This document shows, one piece after another, positions 26,129-34,131 of a stretch of 64,000 nt of DNA; position 1 is the stretch's first letter; every line of letters begins with the position of its first letter. The position numbers were made by a program, and so were the translations under genes. Source of the DNA: Microthrixaceae bacterium (GTDB lineage: Bacteria > Actinomycetota > Acidimicrobiia > Acidimicrobiales > Microtrichaceae); contig JAHRAZ010000005.1 of NCBI GenBank assembly GCA_020027475.1, forward strand, positions 1 to 64,000, given 5' to 3'. The notes beneath the pieces were generated by a model. The model saw only the letters and a list, made by a program, of their open reading frames with translations. It did no database searches and was not told the origin of the DNA.

Positions 26129-27142
26129 ATGCGAATTCGAGTAGCCGTCATCGGTGGTGGATCCTGGGGGACAACTGTTGCTCACTTGGCGGCCCATACG
26201 GCGCCGACGGTGTTGTGGGCTCGGAGGTCAGACCTGGCAGAAGAACTCAACTCGTTGCACACCAACGAACGGTATCTGCCCGGCTACGCACTGAATCCCG
26301 ACCTGTGGGCCACGGATTCGCTCCGGGAAGCCGTGGATGGCGCCGACGTCGTCGTCATGGGAGTTCCCTCTCAGGGGTTTCGCTCAGCGCTCGAAGCCGT
26401 GGCGGAGCACGTGAGAGCCTGGGTGCCGATCCTGTCTCTCACCAAGGGGCTGGAGCTTTCTTCCGGACTGCGCATGACGCAGATTGTCAATCAGGTACTT
26501 CCCGGGCACCCTGCGGCCATTCTCACCGGGCCGAACCTGGCAAAGGAAATACTTGCCGGCGACGCCGCCGCGGCGGTGATTGCCACTCCCGACCAGGTGG
26601 TCGCCCAGCACTTGCAGCGGATCTTCCATCAGCAGCTGTTCCGGGTGTACGTGAATCCGGACGTTGTGGGATGCGAGATCGCCGGTGCGCTGAAGAACGT
26701 CATCGCCATTGCTGCCGGGATGGCCGACGGCCTTGGGGCCGGCGACAACACGAAGGCGGCGGTGATCACCCGGGGTCTGGCAGAGATGTCCCGCCTCGGC
26801 GAAGCCATGGGAGGCCAGTTCGCCACCTTCAGCGGCCTGGCCGGCATGGGTGACCTGATGGCGACCTGCATGTCTCCGCACAGCCGCAACCGGTCCGTCG
26901 GCGACCGGTTGGGTCAAGGTCATACCATCGAAGAAGTCATCGAAGAGATGAACATGGTGGCCGAAGGAGTGAAGACATCCAAGGTGGTCATGGATCTCGC
27001 CGGCGAATACGAGGTCGAGATGCCCATCTCCAAGGAGGTCTTTGCCGTATGCCATGAAGGCGCCACGGCGGCCGACGCCTACCGGGGTCTGATCCGTGAT
27101 CAGGATGGCGGGGTAGAACACCCGACGCTCTCTTATCGTTGA
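26129..27142 (+). CDS. gpsA: Glycerol-3-phosphate dehydrogenase [NAD(P)+]
   Basis: 337 residues. Reduces dihydroxyacetone phosphate to sn-glycerol 3-phosphate for phospholipid synthesis. NAD-binding VAVIGGGSWGTTVA (GxGxxG as GGGSWG), ILTGPNLAKEIL, the catalytic Lys in CEIAGALKNVIAIAAG, and ATFSGLAGMGDLMATCMSPHSRNRSVG are diagnostic. It is divergent from cofC across a 125-bp gap that holds both promoters. Confidence 0.96.
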   Translation: MRIRVAVIGGGSWGTTVAHLAAHTAPTVLWARRSDLAEELNSLHTNERYLPGYALNPDLWATDSLREAVDGADVVVMGVPSQGFRSALEAVAEHVRAWVPILSLTKGLELSSGLRMTQIVNQVLPGHPAAILTGPNLAKEILAGDAAAAVIATPDQVVAQHLQRIFHQQLFRVYVNPDVVGCEIAGALKNVIAIAAGMADGLGAGDNTKAAVITRGLAEMSRLGEAMGGQFATFSGLAGMGDLMATCMSPHSRNRSVGDRLGQGHTIEEVIEEMNMVAEGVKTSKVVMDLAGEYEVEMPISKEVFAVCHEGATAADAYRGLIRDQDGGVEHPTLSYR

Positions 27143-27244
27143 CTCGCTTGTCATTGACTCGGATGCTCAAGGCGCCTTCCACGGTGTCGACGAGGCTTTG
27201 ACGTTGGCGGGGTGCACGATGCTGACCGGGCGGTTGCCGGAACG

Positions 27245-27250
27245 TAGCCT
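27245..27250 (+). promoter_or_regulatory. -10 element TAGCCT upstream of the 646-residue unknown gene
   Basis: TAGCCT ends 7 nt before GTG 27258 without a Shine-Dalgarno sequence, which supports that start codon. Confidence 0.4.
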
Positions 27251-27257
27251 CTGAGCC

Positions 27258-29198
27258 GTGCCGGAAGCCCCCGAGGATCCCCAGGAAACCCTGAATTCAG
27301 TGCCAATTCGGCGCAAGGTGACAGCGCCGATTCCATCCGCGATCAGAAGAGGCGGCGACTCCACGCCATCGAGGGCCTGGAGCCCCCTGGGGACACTGGA
27401 TGGCGGAGGGTTTGCCCGTGTCGACCGCAACGGATTGCTCCAGATGGCGGGACGGGACTGGAGTCTCGACTGGTGGGTAGGTGCAGAGGATCGTTGGCAT
27501 TTCGCGTCGATGGAAGCTTCGATGAGGCAGTCTGCGATGTCGGCCACCCCGGTCATCGAATCGCTCATGCGTGTACCCGGCGGAGACATCATCCACAGGA
27601 TCGGAGCGGTTGCGCTCAGCGGGTCCGCGGGACTCATTCCGGCGGTGAAGATCGAGATCGAGAACACCTCGGCGGTGCCGGTAGCGCTCGCGATGGTGAT
27701 TCGACCCTGGAGACTGGACGCCGGGGGATCCGTTCGTTCAGTCAACCTCTGTGGGGCAGTGGCGGATGTGAACGGCGGCGACGCTGCGGTGGCCTTCACT
27801 CGTCCGCCTGCGCGGGTGGTCCACGGGACGAGGGATTCGGTGGCTCCCACCGTTTCGGAGGGAAACGACGAAGCACCTGGGGACTCCTACACCTCGAGCA
27901 ACGGTGACCTCGAAGTTGCCCTGATCTTCCCGCTTGCACACACTGCAACCCTTGATGTTGTGGTTTCTGCCCCGGACAGACTCGACAGCGGATCCCAGCG
28001 TGAGCGGATTGTTGGAACTTTTCGTCGGCTCATTGGCAGAACGCCGCCAGAATTGAAGCGCCCGGTTGTCAATCCAGGAACCCACCAACTGTCCAAGGTG
28101 GTTTCCGGATGGCAGGCTCACGGCGAAAATGATCCGTGGATATCGGCTCCGATACCTGATTGGGCCGAGTTGGTGACCTGGTCGGGTTCAGTCCTGCGCT
28201 TGGGCGGTACCTCAGAGGTGACTCGTGCCCTGACCGATTCGGAACCACTGGCCGGGACTCCTTCGGCGGACCGAGTGGACGCCGTGGCCCGTGAACTGTC
28301 GAGCCTCGATCCTTCGGCTTCGGATTCCATTGCAGCGGCGCTGGTTCGAGTGCAGAGAATGAACGGAGAGGTTCGGTTGCCCGACGGTAGTGACGCTTCG
28401 GCCGGACTCCTGCACGCTGCGGCCGGAGTGTTCAGGGCGCCTTGGGCCCACACTCGCCAGGATGACTACGTGGGTGCTGTTGCCAGAGCCGTCACACACC
28501 TGGACAGTACCCGGGCGACACCAACCTTCGATCAGGCCCGGTCTCTTGCCGCTGTGGCCGCTGGGCTCGTTCGTCTCGGACAACCGGAGGTTGCCCAGCA
28601 AGCCATCGATGTGGCGTCGCGCGATGCTGAGGCCGAAAGCAACCTTCACCCGGGTGCTGAGGCATTCGGTACCGACGATGGGGCCGAGGGCCAGCCGGTT
28701 TCGGAGTTCATCCAAGCGCGCCTTTCCGACGAGTTGATCCGTGCGGGCAACGAAGACGGTCTGCTTCGTCTTGCCCGTCGTATCGCTTCGCGTGGCGCGA
28801 GCGGAGTCTCGGAACTCACCGACGATGGCGGTCGACCAGTGGGGGAGTTGGGTATCGACATGGCCGAACTCGCTGCAACGCGGTCGGCTCTGATGAACAT
28901 GATTGTTCTGGACCACATCGCCGGACCGGTGATTCTCCCGACGTTTCCACCAAGCTGGTTCGACAAACCGGTCGAGGCTCGGCAGATTCCCACCGGATGG
29001 GGCGCGGTTTCCGTGGCGCTGCGTTGGCATGACGGAATCCCTGTGATCCTCTGGGAAGTGGAGCCATGGTTTGGTGCCGCAGGATCGGGATCCGCTCCCG
29101 TGCTGAGATCCGGCCTCGATCCGGCCTGGATCGGGGTTGGATGGGAAGGCGAGGCATATCTGGATCGGTTTCGGGCGGGCGAATCACCCGAGTCCTGA
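27258..29198 (+). CDS. Large unknown protein, possibly glycosidase-like
   Basis: 646 residues, no signal peptide or membrane segment. Not securely recognised. The N-terminal half (about residues 40-280) looks beta-rich (FARVDRNGLLQMAGRDWSLDWWVG, HRIGAVALSGSAGLIPAVKIEIEN). The middle (about 300-560) is helical with regular Ala/Leu spacing (DDYVGAVARAVTHLDS, ARSLAAVAAGLVRLGQ). The C-terminus (PTFPPSWFDKPVEARQIPTGWGAVSVALRWHDGIPVILWE) resembles the end domain of six-hairpin glycosidases. A beta-sandwich plus helical barrel would fit such an enzyme, but no catalytic acid can be assigned, so a cytosolic carbohydrate-related role is only an inference. rnhB follows 25 bp downstream. Confidence 0.75.
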   Translation: MPEAPEDPQETLNSVPIRRKVTAPIPSAIRRGGDSTPSRAWSPLGTLDGGGFARVDRNGLLQMAGRDWSLDWWVGAEDRWHFASMEASMRQSAMSATPVIESLMRVPGGDIIHRIGAVALSGSAGLIPAVKIEIENTSAVPVALAMVIRPWRLDAGGSVRSVNLCGAVADVNGGDAAVAFTRPPARVVHGTRDSVAPTVSEGNDEAPGDSYTSSNGDLEVALIFPLAHTATLDVVVSAPDRLDSGSQRERIVGTFRRLIGRTPPELKRPVVNPGTHQLSKVVSGWQAHGENDPWISAPIPDWAELVTWSGSVLRLGGTSEVTRALTDSEPLAGTPSADRVDAVARELSSLDPSASDSIAAALVRVQRMNGEVRLPDGSDASAGLLHAAAGVFRAPWAHTRQDDYVGAVARAVTHLDSTRATPTFDQARSLAAVAAGLVRLGQPEVAQQAIDVASRDAEAESNLHPGAEAFGTDDGAEGQPVSEFIQARLSDELIRAGNEDGLLRLARRIASRGASGVSELTDDGGRPVGELGIDMAELAATRSALMNMIVLDHIAGPVILPTFPPSWFDKPVEARQIPTGWGAVSVALRWHDGIPVILWEVEPWFGAAGSGSAPVLRSGLDPAWIGVGWEGEAYLDRFRAGESPES

Positions 29199-29223
29199 CC
29201 CGTCGCATCCGCCGGAGTAATTT

Positions 29224-29916
29224 GTGGCCATGGCGGCTGGCCGGGCACCGGGATTGTTCTACGAGAAGCAACTGTGGGGCAGCGGCGCGGACGTGGTCGT
29301 GGGCATGGACGAAGTCGGCCGTGGTGCCTGGGCCGGACCACTGACCATTGCTGCGGTCGTGATACCGCGCGACCGCAGGGTTTATGGCATACGTGACTCG
29401 AAGCAAGTCACCGAATTGAAGAGGGAGAAGCTTTTCGATCGCATCCAGGGCTGGTGCGATTCTGTTGGGGTTGGTCATGCATCACACGAAGAGTGTGATG
29501 ACCTCGGCATGTCGGATGCCCAGCGGCTCGCCGGACAACGAGCCATCGAATCGTTGGGTGTGGATCCGCATACGGTGCTGATCGACGGCAGTTGGGACTT
29601 CCTCGATGGCCATCGGACACAACTGATCGTGAAAGGCGACGCCACATGCCTTTCGATCGCCGCGGCATCCATGATCGCCAAGGTGACCCGGGACCGGATC
29701 ATGCGCTCACAGGCGGAGAGTTTCCCCGGGTTCGATTTCGAGCGCAACAAGGGATATCCGTGCCCGCGCCACAAGGTGGCGTTGATGGGCTACGGGGCAA
29801 CATCGATTCACCGCAGAACCTGGGCGTTCATGGATCGGGTGCCGTGGTCAGGCCAACGTCGTGAACCCGCGAGCAGTCAGGGGATCCTGTTCCGGGAGTC
29901 TGCCCCCAGCTCGTGA
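29224..29916 (+). CDS. rnhB: Ribonuclease HII
   Basis: 230 residues. Removes ribonucleotides and RNA from RNA-DNA hybrids. Active-site carboxylates: DE in VVGMDEVGRGAWAGP, Asp in VLIDGSWDF, and Asp in IVKGDATCLSIAAASMIAKVTRD; GIRDSKQVTE is also conserved. The GTG at 29224 and ATG at 29230 are both possible starts. The C-terminus after RRTWAFMDRVPW extends about 25 residues beyond the core and looks disordered. Confidence 0.96.
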   Translation: MAMAAGRAPGLFYEKQLWGSGADVVVGMDEVGRGAWAGPLTIAAVVIPRDRRVYGIRDSKQVTELKREKLFDRIQGWCDSVGVGHASHEECDDLGMSDAQRLAGQRAIESLGVDPHTVLIDGSWDFLDGHRTQLIVKGDATCLSIAAASMIAKVTRDRIMRSQAESFPGFDFERNKGYPCPRHKVALMGYGATSIHRRTWAFMDRVPWSGQRREPASSQGILFRESAPSS

Positions 29917-29966
29917 GACGGCACTGCGCTCCGGCAAACGGACACGGGTCTACTCGGGTGATCACC

Positions 29967-31241
29967 TCAGCGCTGAGTCCCGACAGCGAGATCCTTGAAT
30001 GGTGTCTTGGAATCGATGCCGGGATCCTTGGGTAGCCCGAGAACTCGTTCCGCAAGAATGTTGCGCATGATCTCGTCGGTACCGCCCGCTACCCGCATGC
30101 CGGGTATGCCGGTGAGCATCTTCGACCACGCGTACGTTCCCCATTCCCCTGTGTCTGCGCAGATGCGCGGTCCGAGCACGTCGGCCACCCATTCGGTGAA
30201 GTCCTTCATGTTGTTGGTCAGGGCCAACTTGGCCGTGGACATCTCCGGTCCGGGCAGTCCACCAGCCTTGATCTTGTCCAGCGCCCTCTGGTTGTTCCAT
30301 TTGGCGACAGTGAAGTTGCTGTGGATCTTGGCGATCCGGTCGCGTATGACTTTGTCGTCGCTGAGGCCGAAGTGTTGGAGCATCTCGGAAAGGCGTGTCG
30401 GGGACAGCAGGCCCAAGCCTCCACCGCCGCCTGCGCCTATGGAAGCCCGCTCGTTCATGAGGGTGGTCAGCGCCACGTTCCAGCCGCCGTTCACATCACC
30501 CATTCGGTGCGAGTCGGGAATGCGAACCTCTTCGAAGAACACTTCATTGAAGGAGGCGCCGCCCGTCATCTGTCGAAGCGGTCGTATCTCCACTCCGGGT
30601 GCGGTCATGTCCACCACGAATGCGGTTAGGCCGCGGTGTTTTGGAGCTTCGGGTTCGGTCCGGCAGATGACTTCGCCGATTTGTGACACATGAGCCGCGG
30701 AAGTCCAGACTTTCTGGCCGGTGACGATCCATTCGTCACCGTCCCTGATCGCTTTGGTCTGTATCGAGGCCAGGTCCGAGCCGGCACCGGGTTCGGAGAA
30801 CAGCTGGCAGGCAACCATGTCTCCGCGGTACAGATCCTTCAGGTACTGATCCTGGATCTCCGGGGTGCCGTGGGCGAGAATTGTGGGGGCAACCATTCCC
30901 AGACTGATGCTGAAAATTTCCATTCCCGGGGTTTCGTATTTGCTTTCCTCCGTGTTGTACGCGCGTTCGTAGGCTGATGGAAGGTCCCGGCCACCGAACT
31001 TCTCGGGTCCCGTGATCCATCCGAAACCGGCGTCGAAACGCTTGCGTCGCCATGCTTTCGCCTGTTCGATGTCCAGAGCTTCAGCTTCGTCGTCCTTTTC
31101 GTCGAATACCGCAACGTCGTCGGAGCCTTGTCCCCATGTGAATGCTTTGGCCTCCGGCTTCCTTTTGGCAGATGCGGCGAGGAATGTCTCCGCCTCGGCC
31201 TTGAAATCCTCGATCGAGATCGTGTTGGTGGCTTCGCTCAT
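29967..31241 (-). CDS. Acyl-CoA dehydrogenase
   Basis: 424 residues. FAD-dependent alpha,beta-dehydrogenation of an acyl-CoA. Seen: the substrate/FAD region ACQLFSEPGAGSDLASIQTKAIRDGDEWIVTGQKVWTS, the middle beta domain, and the C-terminal helical domain ending GTDEIMRNILAERVLGLPKDPG. The N-terminus has an extra ~45 residues before the usual start. AGAAGGGG lies upstream of ATG 31241. It belongs to the larger FadE-like enzymes used for branched-chain, aromatic or steroid-type acyl-CoAs; the substrate is unknown. The neighbours are not catabolic, so it stands alone. Confidence 0.93.
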   Translation of the reverse strand: MSEATNTISIEDFKAEAETFLAASAKRKPEAKAFTWGQGSDDVAVFDEKDDEAEALDIEQAKAWRRKRFDAGFGWITGPEKFGGRDLPSAYERAYNTEESKYETPGMEIFSISLGMVAPTILAHGTPEIQDQYLKDLYRGDMVACQLFSEPGAGSDLASIQTKAIRDGDEWIVTGQKVWTSAAHVSQIGEVICRTEPEAPKHRGLTAFVVDMTAPGVEIRPLRQMTGGASFNEVFFEEVRIPDSHRMGDVNGGWNVALTTLMNERASIGAGGGGGLGLLSPTRLSEMLQHFGLSDDKVIRDRIAKIHSNFTVAKWNNQRALDKIKAGGLPGPEMSTAKLALTNNMKDFTEWVADVLGPRICADTGEWGTYAWSKMLTGIPGMRVAGGTDEIMRNILAERVLGLPKDPGIDSKTPFKDLAVGTQR

Positions 31242-31359
31242 TCGTACGCCCCTTCTGGCTTGCCGACAACGATCCGCTCGTGGGACGCCGTCTTGACTAC
31301 CCGGTCAAGTTAGCTTGTTCGGCGGGCTACCGCCTAGGCGTCCCCCGGCTGGGTTCAGG

Positions 31360-31365
31360 TAGTTT
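31360..31365 (+). promoter_or_regulatory. -10 element TAGTTT, probable leaderless promoter
   Basis: TAGTTT ends 6 nt before ATG 31372 of the small membrane protein gene, with no Shine-Dalgarno sequence. Confidence 0.45.
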
Positions 31366-31371
31366 CGCCTG

Positions 31372-31755
31372 ATGCAGAAACGCCTGTTCGTCGGTTGGCC
31401 CTGGATGTGGGTTGCGGTGGCATGGACCGTCTTCGTCTGGGTCGGTCGAATCAGAAACCTCATTGGTGACGACGAGATGTCATCGGCAACGAGGGTTGGC
31501 GTCAGTCTCTTGAGCGCATCATTCCTGATCCTTTGTGTGCTGGTCGTGGCCGGCTGGATCCTTGGTTCGGCCAGTGTGCGGGCCCTGGTACTCGTGACCC
31601 TCGGCTGGACTGTTGCCGTGTGGACAATCCGGGTGGTGGACATAGCGTTTCTCGGTGACCATGAAGTCCCGTTCATCGTGATCCACACGGCGTTGGGACT
31701 GCTCTCGGTCGGGCTCTGGTCGGTTTCGTGGAAGACGCTTCCCACGGAACCTTGA
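31372..31755 (+). CDS. Small four-helix membrane protein, unknown
   Basis: 127 residues. Four hydrophobic segments, roughly residues 8-24, 42-64, 69-88 and 100-118, separated by short charged loops (RIRNLIGDDEMSS, RVVDIAFLGDHEV). It is rich in Trp near the helix ends. No family is recognised. It is divergent from the acyl-CoA dehydrogenase gene and followed by a 322-bp gap. Confidence 0.7.
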   Translation: MQKRLFVGWPWMWVAVAWTVFVWVGRIRNLIGDDEMSSATRVGVSLLSASFLILCVLVVAGWILGSASVRALVLVTLGWTVAVWTIRVVDIAFLGDHEVPFIVIHTALGLLSVGLWSVSWKTLPTEP

Positions 31756-32077
31756 TGTGTTCTGAGGTATTTCCGACCAGGTGCTGAACGTAATTCAGAA
31801 GAAAACTCCGGAAAAGTGGGGTGCCGAGTCCGATATGCCTTGACGCGTGAGCCATGATGTCTGGGCAGCTTTGGCTGTGGGGCACGTCGTCCTCCCATCC
31901 ACCCTTCCTCTCCCATTGGACGGAGTGGCCCGAGGGTCGTCACGCACCGGCACTGATGGGGTCCGTTGCGAGGCGACTCTCCACTTTCGCTTTGTGGGAC
32001 TTTCGCCCGCTTGGCGTTCGCCTCCGGCGCTGCCTCCGTACCGGGCGGTCAGTGCGGACCCACCCCATGAGTCCACC
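31756..32077. other. 322-bp gap, no gene seen
   Basis: This gap lies between convergent genes (small membrane protein and haemoglobin). Frames on both strands are short, lack ribosome-binding sites and have no recognisable product. No convincing hairpin, repeat or tRNA was found. It may simply hold the two 3' untranslated regions. Confidence 0.5.
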
Positions 32078-32671
32078 TCACCCGGTCTGGTTCACCATGT
32101 GATCCGCCGCAGTGTTGAAGTGCTCGGTCATCCGCTGGGTGATGACAGCCTGTAGTTCGGCATCCAGCGGGCACTCCGGAACCGTCTCGGCCAAGGCCAC
32201 TGTCATTGCAGCCATCCAGTGATCGCGTTCTGCTTGGCCGATGGCGAAAGGCACGTGGCGCCCGCGCAACCTTGGGTGACCCCGCATCTCGCTGTAGGTA
32301 CCCGGTCCTCCCCAGTACTGAGCCAGGAATAGCGCGAGTCGTTCCCTGGCAGGTCCGAGGTTCACCTGATCGGGGTACAGGGGCAGGAGCACCTCGTCGG
32401 CGGCCACCAACGCGTAGAAGCGTTCGACCAGCCGATCGAAGAACACCTGACCGCCGACGGCGGTGAAGACGCTCACCCGATGTTGATCGGAGTCGGGTTC
32501 GGCCGTGCCCGTGAACTCAACACGTGTGGTCAGGGGACTGTTGGAAGTCCTGCTGTCACTGGAAGCACGGTTGTCATCGGAGCCACGGTTGTCATCGGAA
32601 GCACGGTTGGATTCGGTTTGGCCATTGTCGGGTTGGCCGTTTTGGGGGATGTCAATCATGTTCTCATCCAT
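32078..32671 (-). CDS. glbO: Group II truncated haemoglobin with N-terminal repeat extension
   Basis: 197 residues. The C-terminal ~125 residues match mycobacterial GlbO closely: FTAVGGQVFFDRLVERFYALVAADEVLLPLYP, LALFLAQYWGGPGTYSEMRGHPRLRGRHVPFAIG, and DHWMAAM. The proximal His F8 is in RGRHVPF, and Trp G8 in HWMAAM is the group II hallmark. Such proteins bind O2 tightly and are linked to respiration or NO/peroxide chemistry. The first ~60 residues are polar (Asn/Asp/Ser/Arg) with an SDDNR repeat and are not part of the globin fold; an internal start giving a shorter protein cannot be excluded. Confidence 0.92.
   Translation of the reverse strand: MDENMIDIPQNGQPDNGQTESNRASDDNRGSDDNRASSDSRTSNSPLTTRVEFTGTAEPDSDQHRVSVFTAVGGQVFFDRLVERFYALVAADEVLLPLYPDQVNLGPARERLALFLAQYWGGPGTYSEMRGHPRLRGRHVPFAIGQAERDHWMAAMTVALAETVPECPLDAELQAVITQRMTEHFNTAADHMVNQTG
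32561..32614 (-). repeat. Three 18-nt repeats in the glbO 5' region
   Basis: Units at 32561..32578, 32579..32596 and 32597..32614 differ at a few positions; a more degenerate unit precedes them. They are in frame and encode the SDDNR/ASSDSR-type tail ahead of the globin domain. Confidence 0.8.
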
Positions 32672-32750
32672 GCGGTTATGGGTTGTGGGACCACAACAGT
32701 GTGCATCTCCGATGGGTCCAGCACACCACTGCTCTCAGTTGAATATTTGC

Positions 32751-32776
32751 GTGAATATGTTGCGTGAATATGTTGC
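32751..32776 (+). repeat. 13-nt tandem repeat GTGAATATGTTGC between divergent genes
   Basis: Two perfect copies (32751..32763 and 32764..32776), preceded by a related GAATATTTGC, in the 126-bp gap between glbO and the Nfu-N gene. It lies in the only AT-rich patch there and could hold a promoter or operator. Confidence 0.7.
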
Positions 32777-32797
32777 GGTTGAATCGGGGGTGGGAGC

Positions 32798-33163
32798 GTG
32801 GATTCCTTCGCGGCTACGATCGGCAGCGTTATGGGCCAACCCGTCACCGTCATCGAGAAGCCATCCAGCCGTTCCGGGATCGTGCGATTCGAGATCAATC
32901 GCGCCCTCACCGGCACTGGCCACGAGATCTACACATCCGACCACGAGATCAGCGGTGATCGACCGCCTGATGTGTTGGCGGCGCGCCTCTTCGAACTTGG
33001 CAGCATCGATCAGATTCACATCAACGCCAACGTGATCACTTTGAAGCTTGGCAGCGGCCAGACCTCCTCCGGGATCGGCGAGGTGATCGCCGATCTGTAC
33101 ACCTATTACCGCCCGGGTGTTCCCGTGCCGTCACCTGAGGACTTCGCAACCGACGAGGAGTGA
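32798..33163 (+). CDS. Stand-alone Nfu/NifU N-terminal domain protein
   Basis: 121 residues. Resembles the Nfu N-terminal domain (PF08712): PDVLAARLFELGSIDQIHINANVITLKLGSG follows the SPLAxxLFxIxGVxxVFxxxxFITV pattern. The C-terminal NifU-like CxxC domain that binds the FeS cluster is missing and the protein contains no Cys, so it cannot hold a cluster alone and may act as a partner or targeting factor. The start is GTG with GGGAG upstream. Family assignment is by pattern only. Confidence 0.7.
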   Translation: MDSFAATIGSVMGQPVTVIEKPSSRSGIVRFEINRALTGTGHEIYTSDHEISGDRPPDVLAARLFELGSIDQIHINANVITLKLGSGQTSSGIGEVIADLYTYYRPGVPVPSPEDFATDEE

Positions 33164-33197
33164 TCCGGTGCGCGTTGGACGGTGATCGCATTGGAAC

Positions 33198-33226
33198 TTG
33201 CCACAATCGAACAGATGTTCGATACT
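33198..33226 (+). promoter_or_regulatory. imuA promoter TTGCCA-N17-GATACT
   Basis: The -35 TTGCCA (33198..33203) and -10 GATACT (33221..33226) have the ideal 17-nt spacing. The -10 ends exactly 6 nt before ATG 33233 and no Shine-Dalgarno sequence exists, so the transcript should be leaderless. The LexA box fills the spacer and touches the -10. Confidence 0.65.
33207..33222 (+). promoter_or_regulatory. LexA (SOS) box upstream of imuA
   Basis: TCGAACAGATGTTCGA is a perfect palindrome matching the mycobacterial/actinobacterial LexA consensus TCGAAC-N4-GTTCGA at every fixed position. It overlaps the -10 element, so bound LexA would block RNA polymerase. This predicts DNA-damage induction of imuA and, through tight spacing, imuB. 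Confidence 0.88.
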
Positions 33227-33232
33227 TGGTGA

Positions 33233-34129
33233 ATGGTGGTGGCTGCTGTTGCCAAGGGCAACAAGACCAAGGGCAACAAGGCAGATCTGAGATCGATCGT
33301 CGAACACACCAAGCCGGTGAGTTTGTCCGTGGAGAGGTGTCTTCCGGTGCTAGGGGAGCTCCAGGGCCTGTTCCCCGCAGGTGGCCTGCAACGAGGTTCA
33401 GTGGTCGAACTTGGAGGTGGGCCAGGGATCACCACCCTGGCCATGGCTTTGCTGGCGGGCGCCACCAAAACGGGATCGTGGGTGGCCACGGTCGGTTTCG
33501 AGCAGGTCGGCGGATTCGAACAGATCGGTTGGGAGGCTGCTGAAGATCTGGGGGTGAATCTCCAGCACCTTGCGGCGGTGAGATGCCCAGCCAGGAAGTG
33601 GCCAACCGTGGTCGCTTCACTTGTTGAGTCATTCGACCTTGTTCTGTGTGGACCCGAGGTGATCCCCGGCGCTGCCGATCTGCGCCGTCTTCGAACGAGG
33701 ATTCGTGAGCGGGGTTCGGTGCTCATGGCAATTCCACATGGCTGGGGATCAGTTGCAGCATCAGGGTTCCGGTCATCTTCTTCGAAGGCTCGCGGCTGGC
33801 ACGGTTCGGACATCCGTCTCGAGATCCGGGAATGTCATTGGTGGGGTTTGGGGAACGGATGGGGAAACCTTGCTGAACGCAGATTGAAAGTCGCTGTTGA
33901 CGGGCGGGGATCCATGAATCGCCAACGAGTGTTCGAGATCGACTTCGATTCGAGAGGTCGGATCATGAAGTCCCGGATCAAGAACTCACAATCAAACTCA
34001 CAATCAAACTCACAATCAAACTCACAATTAGTTGCCGGCTCCCACCTTGTCAGCGATCCCCCTCTGGTGCAGGACCGCTCCGATGTTCCTGCAGTAGTTG
34101 GTCCCGCGGGTTTGGACCGGGTTGGCTGA
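33233..34129 (+). CDS. imuA: ImuA-type mutasome accessory protein
   Basis: 298 residues. RecA-like fold protein of the translesion mutasome, which helps recruit ImuB and DnaE2. LFPAGGLQRGSVVELGGGPGITTLAMALLAG occupies the P-loop position but lacks the GK[S/T] lysine, so ATP hydrolysis is unlikely. VATVGFEQVGGFEQIGWEAAEDLGVNLQHLAAVRCP and FDLVLCGPEVIPGAADLRRLRTRIRERGSVLMAIP fit the family. Near residues 251-266 an NSQS repeat is encoded by 12-nt tandem units, followed by a polar tail. imuB starts 2 nt after the stop, and a LexA box controls the promoter. Confidence 0.85.
   Translation: MVVAAVAKGNKTKGNKADLRSIVEHTKPVSLSVERCLPVLGELQGLFPAGGLQRGSVVELGGGPGITTLAMALLAGATKTGSWVATVGFEQVGGFEQIGWEAAEDLGVNLQHLAAVRCPARKWPTVVASLVESFDLVLCGPEVIPGAADLRRLRTRIRERGSVLMAIPHGWGSVAASGFRSSSSKARGWHGSDIRLEIRECHWWGLGNGWGNLAERRLKVAVDGRGSMNRQRVFEIDFDSRGRIMKSRIKNSQSNSQSNSQSNSQLVAGSHLVSDPPLVQDRSDVPAVVGPAGLDRVG
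33983..34030 (+). repeat. Four 12-nt tandem repeats in imuA
   Basis: AACTCACAATCA at 33983, 33995, 34007 and 34019 (the last with one change, ending TTA). In frame, encoding NSQS three times and NSQL. It is much more AT-rich than the surrounding gene, typical of slippage expansion. Confidence 0.95.
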
Positions 34130-34131
34130 AC

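Noticed and set aside
33201-33230. Shine-Dalgarno site for imuA
   Set aside because: TTGGTGA is not complementary to the 16S tail; the -10 spacing fits a leaderless start instead.
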